A stretch of 64,000 nucleotides of DNA from Perkinsus marinus ATCC 50983 (Eukaryota > Perkinsozoa > Perkinsida > Perkinsidae): positions 265,141 to 329,140 of the forward strand of contig NW_003202288.1 of the NCBI RefSeq assembly GCF_000006405.1. The letters run 5' to 3'. The stretch's first letter is position 1. Every line of letters starts with the position of its first letter. The notes beneath the pieces were generated by a model. The model was given only the letters and a program-made list of their open reading frames with translations. It ran no database searches and had not been told where the DNA came from. Positions 11,125 to 21,189 of the stretch are shown piece by piece. The position numbers and the translations under genes were made by a program.

Positions 11125-11330
11125 TGTAGCAATGTGTGTACCGTCAAGCTCACTAGCAACGCTAGTCCACTTAGAGTGGGGTATAACATATGTACCACCT
11201 GTGCGTGCGTGCAATACCGAACAGCTATGGATAATCGATCAGTACTGCGCAAGATACTGTGCGCACACGACTACGCACAACAAAGGGTACTTAAGAATCA
11301 CAAACTGTGGCAAACCACTCTATCAGAGCA
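11125..11330 (-). repeat. 5' LTR of the nested element
   Basis: Identical by eye to 6701-6906. It should carry the Pol II promoter for the minus-strand transcript. Confidence 0.95.
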
Positions 11331-11744
11331 CTCCCGTAACACCACAGTCGTCTGCGATTGAAAATCGCTAGGAAGACTGATATTGGTCAAGTCTTGACAT
11401 TGATAAGACTTCTGGAATATAGTATTGATCGACTTTGTACGACCAGCACTAGCGGGAGTGCTGCCACTCAAGCCTGAATTGGATGACAGGATGGTAATGG
11501 AACAACCAGAATCAATCAGGAAGTATAGTCCCTTAAGAACTATAAGTAATACACTCGAAGCAAGGCTAGGGGTGCTTACTTTATTAGGCTCTTGCCTGTC
11601 ATCTGTAATCTTTCGGGACGGGCATACACTGGCCCAATGGCCATAGCCTCCGCACACATAACATTGCTGTTGATTTGACCAGCCACCGAGCCACGTATAC
11701 GGAGAACTTCTCATAGAGGAAAGACCGATGTGTTGCTTTTCCAA
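11331..11744 (-). mobile_element. Outer Ty3-like element, gag end and protease start
   Basis: Contains a CCHC knuckle, CYVCGGYGHWASVC, and an aspartic protease active site, FLIDSGCSITIL. Removing 6701-11330 plus one CTCCC copy joins codon GAG here to GTC at 6695 in the same frame, running into LAGILGLDWI. This shows that these two pieces were one protein before insertion. Residual gag-like sequence (EADVYFLVGK) continues to about 11860 in another frame, indicating earlier decay. Confidence 0.85.
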
Positions 11745-11872
11745 CTAGAAAATACACATCAGCCTCTTTCGTCACCTTCTCATATGATATAGGAACCCTT
11801 ATGAGAGATCCCACTACACCTGATAATAGAGAGGAAAGCAGAGCATGGTATATGATCATCTTAGATCGAATA

Positions 11873-12139
11873 TTAACTACGAGAAATAAACCTTCGGATT
11901 AGGGCGCTCGATCTGTGGAACTCCTTACCGCCTGAGTGTTTCCCGACTGAACGCAATCGGAAGGACGATTTAAAACGCGCCGTGTCAGAATTGAACCATT
12001 TTTTGTAAAAAAAAACATAACCAGAATACATTGTTAAGATAACCAGAACAAGAAGTACAATAACCTTCAACAGAGGTGACAAAAATGTGTGACAATTATT
12101 GTCACTGACTTCCTCACCACCTAGAGGTCGTTGAAGCAT
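11873..12139 (-). other. Unassigned frame with one hydrophobic segment
   Basis: A minus-strand frame holds a hydrophobic run, VIVLLVLVILTMYSGYVFF. No homologue recognised. It may be chance sequence at the broken 5' end of the outer element. Confidence 0.2.
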
Positions 12140-12404
12140 GTCTGGTCGAGGCCGGTTACGCTACTGTTGATGAGGGTTCTAGCACTATCAGAACCATTGG
12201 CAAGTACAAGCACCTCGGGGTTTCCCGGATCCTTACATCTCTCGCCCCGGTCAAGGACGTCGCCGCTTCGGCTAAGAGGGCTGCTACCTTGTTCGCCTAC
12301 GATTGGCCCCAGACTCGTCGCCTGCTGGAAAGGCAGTACTGCAAGAAGACTTTTCTCAAGGCCGAGTATCACGATGGATCAAACTCGAACTATCTTGAAT
12401 ACGG
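12115..12404 (+). CDS. Unrecognised coding fragment beside assembly gap
   Basis: A stop-free plus-strand stretch without a start codon and with C-ending codons like those of V-ATPase C at 53.5 kb. It encodes HLEVVEACLVEAGYATVDEG, then IGKYKHLGVSRIL and AAATLFAYDW-like sequence. The Y-K-H-L-G-V followed by a basic helix resembles the post-catalytic region of non-LTR retrotransposon RTs, but the match is weak. A splice acceptor (CACCACCTAG) could start it at 12124. It ends shortly before the N gap, and the frame after the gap (12558-12666) may be its continuation. Confidence 0.35.
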
Positions 12405-12456
12405 ATAAGTCTAGACTAGAGAAATGAAATGATAAGACCAATAGTCTAGTTCACTT

Positions 12457-12556
12457 NNNNNNNNNNNNNNNNNNNNNNNNNNNNNNNNNNNNNNNNNNNN
12501 NNNNNNNNNNNNNNNNNNNNNNNNNNNNNNNNNNNNNNNNNNNNNNNNNNNNNNNN
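12457..12556. other. Assembly gap (100 N)
   Basis: Exactly 100 N, the usual placeholder for a gap of unknown size. Features on each side may not be as close as they look. Confidence 0.99.
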
Positions 12557-12557
12557 A

Positions 12558-12666
12558 TGTATCCGCCTTCTTCGAGCAGCAGTTGTTGCCCGAGCTCTCT
12601 CAAGCAATACCTTCGGAAAGGGAGGCTAGTCGTGCGGTATTGAGAGCCAGCATTCTCAAGTACTGA
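12558..12666 (+). CDS. C-terminal coding fragment after the gap
   Basis: Frame reads SAFFEQQLLPELSQAIPSE... to ILKY and TGA at 12664-12666. It is amphipathic and coding-like but not recognised. It may finish the gene at 12115-12404. Confidence 0.3.
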
Positions 12667-12920
12667 AGACTGAGTGGCCCATTTTATCCATAGTTTCGAG
12701 TTTGTGCCGCGACCAGTTGCTCAAAGTGATCGTCTTACCGGTCAACAAAAGTTCATTGCAGGGTGGGAGAACCCAGGTGTGAGATCTTCCTTCATGATTC
12801 AAACCTTGAATTTCCAAGCAATTTTTTCATCAGGTCGATATCCTGAGATAATAGCACCTTCTGTACTTTCTCAAGTCTAGCGATACCATCAGAGGCTGCA
12901 TGAATTCGAATTTCAAGAAT

Positions 12921-13545
12921 TTAGGCTTCGGAAAGGTCACCTATGCCCCCCAAGAAGTCAAATTCTTGAGAATCCCCGGCCGGGCTTGGTTGAGATCCGA
13001 TTGCGGGGATGCTGCTATCCGCTATACTAAAAACCACATCTGAGATTTGTTCAGAGGCCCGTATAGGGTCGAAAGAACGGTCAGTCATAGTTGCCGTAGC
13101 GATCTTTTGCATACCCAAATAAGGGTTATATGGGTCAGAGCATACAGCGGCTTCATCGTGTAGATCATTAATGAGCAAAACGAAATCTTCCTCTGTGCTT
13201 GAAGGACTCCTCACGGCATCCTCTGGTAAAACCAGCAAAAGTATCGGCTATATCTCCCACTGGAGTAGATTTATTGATCGTTTTCCATGCTCTCAGTCTG
13301 AGAGTCTCAGACACAGCAACCTTTCCATTGCAGTCAGAATTGGCATGACGCTGAGCCCCATTAGCAAACTGATCTGCAATGGTCCTTGGAGCTAGCAATA
13401 TAAGTGATGCTGGATCAGCAACATTGCTGGATACCGACTGATACATACTGTTGTAGTTCCAGTTGAACTCATCTTCAAAGCCGTTGTGGGATAAGCAGAT
13501 TATTGCTATCGAATACGAATGGGAAAAAACGGATGGATAGCTCAA
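12921..13545 (-). CDS. Hypothetical acidic protein, two frames
   Basis: Two overlapping minus frames read as one protein: MYQSVSSNVADPASLILLAP... to GDIADTFAGF, then VLPEDAVRSPSSTEEDFVLLIND... and an acidic end, SQEFDFLGGIGDLSEA. The change of frame near 13220 is either a short intron or a one-base lesion. No domain recognised. It lies downstream of the Ty3-like element at 13.7-17 kb and may be an accessory frame or a host remnant. Confidence 0.35.
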
Positions 13546-13550
13546 ACCCC

Positions 13551-13582
13551 TCGCGTCACGTCACGCGTCACGTCACGCGTGT
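13551..13582. repeat. Tandem TCACGTCACGCG repeats
   Basis: A 12-bp unit repeated about 2.5 times, rich in CACGTC/TGACGT words like bZIP binding sites. It lies inside the presumed 3' LTR that starts at 13690, so it may be an LTR enhancer. Confidence 0.7.
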
Positions 13583-13689
13583 TGTCACGGGACACGAGTA
13601 GGGCGAGCGATAAGACGAAAGGATGTTGAATGACAATTGTGGGGAAAAGTATGATAATCGTCGATCATCGGTCACTGTTCCTCATCATC

Positions 13690-13702
13690 ACCCCTCCCCC
13701 TC
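13690..13702 (-). other. Polypurine tract and presumed 3' LTR start
   Basis: On the minus strand GAGGGGGAGGGG (13702-13691) is followed by TGATGATGAG, the layout expected at the start of a 3' LTR. The far LTR end was not found and no second copy is visible. Confidence 0.5.
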
Positions 13703-13728
13703 GTTGGCACTGGCTAAAGAGAGCATCT

Positions 13729-16700
13729 TTAGTATGCGAACGGGGTACGGTTTTGCTTGGTGAGAGCGAAGCCAGTGGCAACGATGGAGTGGTAAGATAG
13801 GACTTGAGTAGAATTTGTTAAGGACCACCGTCCTGTATCGTCAACCTCCATAATACGAATCTCAAGTTCGGCCTTGGAGAGGTTGTTGGAGATGACGGTA
13901 GCACAGTCATCGAAGTGCTCAAGGTCGAAGGACTCGATCTCGTGGATTATGAGGTCACCAGCAGTCAGGTGGTCTTTTGCGACAGTCAGTAGCTTCTGCT
14001 CATATAGGACGCTGCTAGCTCTATTGATCGAGCTGTCTTGCTGTAGGCCACGACGTATAATAGGATCTAGAGTTAGAGGACGTAGTTGATGGACAGGTAG
14101 GCGGTCCGTCGTGCCACGGACTTTGTAATGATTTTGCCCGGCAGGACCAATGATCTCGTAGGGGCCTGTAACCTCGGTAGAGTGCCCTCCTGGCCGTTCT
14201 ATTGGGACGACACGTAACACTTTATCTCCAGGATCATAGGAACGTTGTAATGAGCCGACTCGATAGCGATCATTCCGCTTTGTGAGCTCTATGTCACGAG
14301 TGACAGACCAAAGATCGTGGGCATCTTGTAAACGTCGTTGGAGGTCATCGAGGTAGGCGTGGGGGGAGTCGATGTGACCGAAAGAAGCTCCGTGCCTGTT
14401 GCCAATATATATATCGGGAGCAGACCGACCAAAGAGTAGTTCATAGGGGGTCAAGTCGTAGTAGGCAGGGATGTAGGGTGGAGGAGATGTGTTGTGGACG
14501 AAACTAACCACTGGTAGAGCATCTTTCCAGTCTTCTCTTGCCAGGAGGTAAGGCTGGAGCAGGCGTAGAGACGTTTTAAGTTCTCGAACTGCTCGTTCTG
14601 CTGCTCCCTGTACTCGCGGGTTTTTGCTTGCCGGGTAAGTGTGGCAGATCCCAAATCGGCTCTCGAAGTGGGAAATCACGGAGCTCGTGAAGTGGGACCC
14701 GCGATCAGAGTGCACGAAGTCAGGCGCTCCATGTATAATGACAACATGATTCCATAAGGCACCGACAGCGGCAGCAGAAGAGTTACCGACCGTAGGGCAG
14801 AGGAACATCCACCGAGTAAAAATGTCGATGACAACAAGGCAGTAGTCACATCCGGTCGAGTCGTCGCCACGGACTGGAAACGGGCCGCAGAAATCGATGA
14901 CAAGTCCTTCCATAGGTCGTGAGGCTCGCAGCATCGTGGAGGATAGGTCTCCGGTGTGGGGCTGTAGGACCACTTTTCCAATTTGGCAGCGTAGGCAGGT
15001 CCGAGCATAGTGAGCTGCATCTCGCAGAATGGTGGGCCACCAGAAGTTGCGAGCTAGGGTAACAGCTAGTCTAAAGCCTCCACGGTGGCAACCGGCCAGC
15101 GTATCGTGGTATTTGTTGAATAGCCATGACCTGAACGAAGGAGCTTCAGCGGATTGTGTAGCGGTTTTTAGAAGCACACTCGAGTAGGACGGTATATAGA
15201 GCTTGAGGGAATTGGCTGATTGGAACCACAGTAGGTCATTGATTATGCAAAAACGGGGGGCCAATCGTTGTAGTAGTATACAGGAGGGCTGTAGTTGCGA
15301 CCCATGCTCGATGAAGTTGATGACATTGGCGATCGGTAGGTGTAGATAAGAAGATACAGTATCCTGCTTTTGCGCATCCGATAGCTCAGCGAGGATATCG
15401 GGAGAGACTTTCTGGAGGAAGGCGATGATAGACTCGGTACCCTGTGTGTCCAACAGGTTGAAGTTGTCAGGGGAAGACTCATGGTCAGACTCATCGTGGC
15501 TGTGGTCGGAAGTTGTAGAAGAGTCGTCGTCTGTTGGGACCGGGAGGGTATCATGAATGTCAAGTCGCAGGTCATATCCAACTGTATTGTTTGTGGCTAC
15601 TAGTGCAGGACCTTCGCATAGTAAACGTGCAAAATGGTCAGCGAGTTGTGGTAGTCCTGAGCGTCGACACCAGACAAGATAGTGTACCGATCTATGATAG
15701 AGTTCAATAAGGCGCATCCATTTCCCACCAAAGTCGGAATCGATGCTGCTCCAGTGTCGGCCAGAGTTGGCGTTATCGGATACGATGATGGTAGGGAACC
15801 TGAGATATGCTCGCGCTTCCTCTAGGCATAGAAGTTGAGAGGCACGTTCTCTCCAAGTGGAACTTTGACGCGAAGAGGTGTCGGACCAGGATCCAGCCAT
15901 AATTTTGAGAGGTAAGAGACGAAGGCAGTTGTTGTCGGAGAAACCTGGGTGAGGCAGGGCTCGTAGAGCTAGCACAATCTCAGAAGTAGCCTCGTGGAAT
16001 AATTGGTCTCCTTGGTCATCAGCCGTATCCGAATAAGTCGAGGAATCATAGCGGGTAGATTCAATACGGAAACACACACCGCACCAGCCAGTAGCATTGG
16101 CATCAACTACAAGTAGAACCCCAGTCGTGCTGGAGCCGCCAAGACCAAAATGTAGCGCGGGTAGTCGTCCACCGAAGACCATTTCAGTAAGGCGCGTGAA
16201 AGCCGTGCAGAGCGATTCGTCGTCAGTGATGGGTCGTGCGCCTTCCGCTTGTAGAGCTTTGATGCGAGCGAAAAATAGCTTCAAATTAGATACGCCTTCC
16301 GGAGCCAACCATCCACGATAATATTGGAATTTCCCCGCCCACGATCTCAACCACTTGAGTTGGCGAAGGGGAATGTTACGCTTGTAGTGGAAGAATTCAT
16401 GTAATGCTGACTCCGCAAGTCCCTTGACGAGTTCTTGTTGAGAACCTTCTGATTTGTACGTAGGACCGTCGAGCACATATCCACAAAAACGTAATGACTT
16501 AGTAGCATAGGTTGATTTCTGGCGGTTCACGACGAAACCATAGCCTTCGAGGAAGTCGGAGAGGTCCTCAATGCATTGGATGAGAGTCTTCTCATCGGCG
16601 GCACCAAGTAAAAGGTCGTCTTGGTAGTGGTCGATGTGGACTCGTAATTTACACTGTGCCCTGAATAAGGATAGGAGATGAGATAAGGCACGGGTAAAAA

Positions 16701-16970
16701 TGAGAGGAGAGTAGGTCCAACCCTGAGGAAGTCTACACAGTCGCCAGAGAAAGGAGTCGCCAAGAGAATTAAGATTGCCAGTGTCGTCCATGACAGTGCA
16801 TGTAGTACGGAAACAGAATAGAGACCGAACGCGCTCGGGAATGGAGATGCTGTAGAAGGCATCGCTCAGGTCCAGGCGACCGTAGAAGGTAGTGGCAAAA
16901 CTCGGCCAATTGTTGAGAATATCGATAGGTCCTTTGGTCTCTATTCTGCCTGACCTGTTTAAGGGCCGTT
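13729..16970 (-). mobile_element. Ty3-like pol: RT, RNase H, integrase (5' truncated)
   Basis: The open frame runs from about 16970 to the stop at 13729; the first ATG is at 16791 but RT sequence begins upstream (GRLDLSDAFYSI). RT: LCRLPQGWTYSPLIF and HYQDDLLLG (Y-x-D-D). RNase H: VVDANATGWCGV, IIVSDNANSG, LADHFARLL. Integrase: HRGGF...FWWPTI...CLRCQ finger, LVIDFCGPFP, VHSDRGSHF, VQGAAERAVREL for D,D,E. The C-terminal extension past the integrase is long (about 200 residues). The protease and the first RT motifs are absent; at about 16970 the frame gives way to a gag-like frame one base out of register. It is transcribed away from the plus-strand element at 17574. Confidence 0.88.
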
Positions 16971-17663
16971 ACATAGCAATGTGGATCAAGGTCATTAAAC
17001 AACTGCACCGTTACTAGTAACCATAATGAGCTTTCCAATGCACGGCTCAAATAGTGGAACTCGTGAACGGCCGACCAATGTCGTCTACGAACAGTCTCAG
17101 TTACCTCAACCTTAAAAGCCGACAAAGAACGATCATCACCGAATCCAGTAAATGGTGTTTTTGTTAATGGTACCTTTTCCACTGCTCTCAGAATAGCAGC
17201 CAAGTCAGATTCTGACATCATCTTCTTATAACGGAAAGATTGACTCGGTTCCGCAGAAGGTAACAACAGGGCATCATAAGAAGTGGTGGCAGGAGCATCC
17301 CGCTCAACCTGTTCAACAGAATGGAAAGAACCATCCACAGGAGCAACCGGTGCAGAAGGAGGAGGAAAACGAAAGCGACTTGCCCGGAGTCTATCGCCAA
17401 AACCGGTCACAAAGATGCTATATTCTGCTGCATCATTGATCTGCCTTATTGCAACAAACTTCCCAAGACGGTAGGCTCGCTTAACATCTTCAGATGCCTC
17501 TATCGGGATAGCTGCCTCAGTAAGCTTATCAAGCAAGGCAGGGAAGACGATCGAGGAGTATAGCATAAAAGCATTGATGGCCTTCATGGCAAAATCTGAA
17601 TCAGACGGAGAGCCAACAACCAAAGTTATAGCACGCTTCAATCCGCTTCTCAGTAAAGTTTCC
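16970..17663 (-). mobile_element. Gag-like frame fused upstream of RT
   Basis: About 230 residues without a convincing start. The C-terminal half (FGDDRSLSAFKVEVTETV, WSAVHEFHYLSRALE, LFNDLDPHCYVTALKQV) resembles a retroelement gag helical region. No zinc knuckle or protease follows: it meets the RT frame at 16970 with a +1 register change at CTT AAA C. Either a deletion removed gag end, protease and RT start, or an unusual frameshift operates. Its first codons are antisense to the start of the plus-strand element. Confidence 0.5.
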
Positions 17664-20600
17664 AACTCGAAGGTTTGTGGAGGTCAGTTGGAGCAAGAAC
17701 AATTGCTTGATACTATGATTGACTTGAAGCAGGGAAGTAGTGAGAATCTTTCAAGTTTTCTTGGAAGAGTTACACGTTTCCGCTCTCAGTGTCAAGCGAG
17801 TGGTGCAATGCAATTACACAGCGACTCTTACTTTATGATGTTGAGCCGCCGTGGTATGTCGTCAGTGGCTGTATCGTCTCAAGCTGCTTCTATTACATGT
17901 GAGTCGTGGATTGAGTGCGTTCGACAAGTTATTATGATTGCTCAACGCTTGTCTCCTAGCACGTCTGCCTCTTCACCGAAAGTCCCTGAAAAGTCACGGA
18001 ATACTACAACGCCGGAGGTGCAACAGGTGGCGACTGTACGAGCTATGGACTTCAATGCCCGTCAAGATGCTTCACAGTTACCAAGTGCTCCAGCGAAGCA
18101 GAGTTCCGGACATCAACCCCAACGGAAATCTGGCCAACATGGCTTCAAGAAATGCTTCACGTGTGGTAAAGGTGACCATTTAACGAAGCAATGTCCGCTG
18201 AGGAGATGCTGGAATTGTCTCAGTGTTGGTCATTCGGCATCTGAATGTCCAAAGTCCGCCCCTACTATTACCACTACTGCCAAGACCGATTCTAGAGCGG
18301 AGGCAGTGAGGACGGTTGGGTCGACAGAGGCGACAGTTCAGAGTGTTGATCAAGGTGAGACTGTTATTCTTCCATCACGCAGTGTTGTCATTCGTGCGTG
18401 GGGTGATGGTGACAAATTGGATGGTGGAATATTGACTGCGACTTATGGTGGGAAAATTGTATTGAGGGGCTTGGTGGATACTGGTGCTACCGATGCCCTG
18501 TTATCGAGGACTGTATATGATCAGATTCGTGAGCATTGCCCTGGAGTTGCACCACTGATACCGTGCCATGCTACGGCTTTACTAGCTAATGGCACTACTG
18601 AGGAGGTCGAAGGCATAGTGAAGCTTGACCTCATTTTCTGTGATCGGGTCATCACACATGAATTCTATGTTATTAGGGAACTGCAACCGGGTATTATTTG
18701 GGGTCTACGTCTGTTGGGACGTGTCGGAGTCACAATTGATATAGGTGACTCGACCAAGGGACTGTGTATTACTACTCGGGTGAAGAGTCTACCGAAGGAA
18801 GAGAGCCTTGATGTTACCGAACCTGGAATCATTGCCAACGTACATGCTGACTCCAAGGAGATTGCGGTTCGTAGAGTGAGTGGTGTATGTTGTGCTCTTT
18901 CCTTGGAAGAAGCGGCCCCTCTCCTAGGTGATACTAGTGATGATCCACTTACGAGTCCGCTTGACACTGCTGTTGTACGTTCTTTCGCTTCTCCGAGTTG
19001 TGAGGAAATGGAGTTCGACTGGCGGCCGATACCGGCAGCACCAGAATATGATTATCGGGTAAGGCATGCCAAGGAGACTGACATCCTCGACTTGCCGGGC
19101 GAACAGGAGTATGTTTGTGAAATCAGATGGCCTCCTTTGAAGTCCCATATTGGTGGTGTTCAAGCAGACTATGGTAAAGCCATGATTGCTCGATTAAGTG
19201 AGAGTCAGAGGGATCTATTGGAGAAGGAGGTAGCCAACTATCTTGCGCATCGTTGGTGGGAACGCTCTCCACCACCTGATGCTGCTGGCTCTACCCCTTC
19301 CACTGATCCTAGTATCATAGTTTTTCCGCTTCAGCAATCTTTACTGAAGTCGACGAAGCTTAGACCCGTATGCGATGCGAGGGGGTGGAATAACCTCCTC
19401 CCCCAAGCTTCGTATCTAGGGTCTGATACTACAGTGTTGCTCACAGAGATGCAGTTGGCTGTTAATAAGCTGTTACTGGATGGTTATCCAATGAGTGAGA
19501 TTGCCATTGGATACCTTGATGTAAATCGTGCGTTCTACCGCATCCATCTAGATGCGGATTTGAAGCTACGACTTTCTTTGAGTGGTACTGAGTATATCAG
19601 CCGAAGGCTGATATTTGGACTCGCGGTGGGTCCAAGTGCTCTGGAATCCTTTATGAGGCGATTAATTGATTTAATGTATGCACGGGGAGTTTCATATCGA
19701 GTCCTAGAACAACGAAATGGCCGAGAGGTTCTTACCCGAGTGACAATGACTGTTGGTACTCCTTATACTGAAGGTCGATCAGTACTTGTACACCCCTGGG
19801 ATGATCGGGAGAAGACTGATTCTATTATTGTGAAGTGTCATGAGGAGGTTGGTCATCTTTCAGCACCAATGACTCTCTGGCATTTACGGCGTTTTTGGTG
19901 GTGGAAAGGCATTCGAACTGATACTAAACGTGTTTGTATGCTATGTGACCACTGTATTTCAGCTGTTATCAAGGGATCTATGCACGTATGGAAGGGCAAT
20001 TGCCTAGATCACTCGGTGAGATCCCCTTGGGAGACTGTGTCAGCAGATCTTGCGGGTCCATTTACGGCAGACAGCTTTAATTGTATTTATTGTCTGATAT
20101 TATATGATCACTTCTCTCGTTTCTGTTTGTTACGTCCCCTTCGATCAGCCACGAGCAGAGAGGTTATAAGAGCTATTACCGAGATTTGTGGTACTTTTGG
20201 TAGTATGCGTGTTTTACGATGTGATCGAGGAACTTGCTTTGCATCGCGGATGACGCAGTCCAGTCTACAAGCTTTGGGAATACATGTTCGATTGATAGTT
20301 CCTCGAGCTCCGTGGTGTAATGGTTTGGTTGAACGACGAGTACAAGAATTGAAGGTGTGTTTACGAGGTTATGGATTGTCTAAGTCTCGCTCATGGAGTA
20401 CTAAATTGGCTAGTGCTACCAAGAGGATGAATAGTGTTATCTTACCTGATCTTGGTATTACACCATTTGACATTATGTTTAATCGGTCTATGTATCTGGG
20501 ATCTGTGGTTCCCCCTGTTAGTTCCGATTCGAATGTCGATGATGCTGAGCAAGAGTTGCCTACCTTGGATGAGCTGAAGTCTAAAGAGGAAGGTGTGTTA

Positions 20601-20858
20601 TTGCAGCGTGATTGGATTGGTCAAGTTAGAGATGATCGAGAACAATCGGTAGGAGATCAGAGGCCACCCCGAGCTCTATCTATAGGTCAAAAGGTGCTTG
20701 TTAAGATGACTGATGGTTGGAGAGGACCGTGGAAAGTTTTAATTGTTCACAACGATAATGCTCGTGTTACTATCGTTGATAAATTTGGCGTTGAACGAGA
20801 TGAACATCGTGCCAATCTAAGAGTTTATTATGGGACGTCCGAAGTCCAAGCTTTTTGA
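17574..20858 (+). mobile_element. Ty3-like gag-pro-pol, RT core and RNase H deleted
   Basis: One open frame of 1094 codons. In order: gag C-terminal region (MIDLKQGSSENLSSFLGRV), two CCHC knuckles (CFTCGKGDHLTKQC, CWNCLSVGHSASEC), protease (LVDTGATDALLS, GLRLLGRVGVTID), RT fingers/palm (LRPVCDARGWNNLL, GYLDVNRAFYRI, IFGLAVGPSALESF), then abruptly VLEQRNGREVLTRV and an integrase (HEEVGHL finger, SADLAGPF, RCDRGTCF, NGLVERRVQEL). The catalytic Y-x-D-D, thumb and RNase H are missing at about 19690, yet the frame continues. The gag N-terminus is also missing; the first 30 codons overlap the opposite-strand frame. It cannot reverse-transcribe on its own but could supply Gag, protease and integrase. 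Confidence 0.9.
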
Positions 20859-20888
20859 TTAGTTTATTAACTTTGGTTGCGGGTAGCA

Positions 20889-20900
20889 ACCAGGGGGAGA
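20889..20900 (+). other. Polypurine tract
   Basis: CCAGGGGGAGA directly precedes TGTGAGGA at 20901, the presumed LTR start. Confidence 0.65.
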
Positions 20901-21056
20901 TGTGAGGAAATATTGTACACAAGTGTCTCCTGTAATTTAAGATTCTTGTGATACTAGTCTCTCTTGCTAGCCTAGCGTATACTCTATGATTACTGTATTG
21001 ATCATTAGTTAAGAACCACTTGTTTATAACTCTTGTTGAGTTATCTAATCCTAACA
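20901..21056 (+). repeat. Presumed 3' LTR (156 bp)
   Basis: Begins TGTGAGGA and ends TCCTAACA, short imperfect terminal inverted repeats as in LTRs. It follows the polypurine tract of the plus-strand element. No matching 5' LTR is visible because the element's 5' end is lost. Confidence 0.6.
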
Positions 21057-21092
21057 TTCACCAACGACATACTTTGACACTCGAGGCTTCCC

Positions 21093-21168
21093 CATCGGTA
21101 AACTACCGATGAGGAGCCCGTCGCAACCCATCCATTACCGACGGTAATGGATGGGTTGCGACGGGCTC
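21093..21168. repeat. Two adjacent palindromes (8 bp and 27 bp arms)
   Basis: CATCGGTA (21093-21100) pairs with 21104-21111 around AAC. Then 21114-21140 pairs perfectly with 21142-21168 around a single A. An outer GAGGC/GCCTC pair may enclose both. Confidence 0.95.
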
Positions 21169-21189
21169 TGCTGAGGGCCTCAAGTCCTC

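Larger units (their letters stand above)
6701..11330 (-). mobile_element. Complete young Ty3-like LTR retrotransposon (nested)
   Basis: A 4630-bp element bounded by two direct 206-bp LTRs that look identical base for base, each beginning TGTAGCAATG and ending CAGAGCA on the plus strand. CTCCC immediately flanks both ends (6696-6700 and 11331-11335), a 5-bp target-site duplication. The coding strand is minus: gag, then pol in the -1 frame, with protease, RT, RNase H and integrase in Ty3/Metaviridae order. A primer-binding site and a polypurine tract lie beside the LTRs. It is inserted in the pol of another Ty3-like element. Identical LTRs and open frames mean a very recent, potentially autonomous insertion. 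Confidence 0.95.

Noticed and set aside
11089-11371. Plus-strand frames within the LTR copies as genes
   Set aside because: They are LTR sequence repeated at 6.7 kb; no independent coding signal.
16097-16321. Plus-strand frame opposite the 13.7-17 kb pol
   Set aside because: Shadow of the RNase H/RT coding strand.
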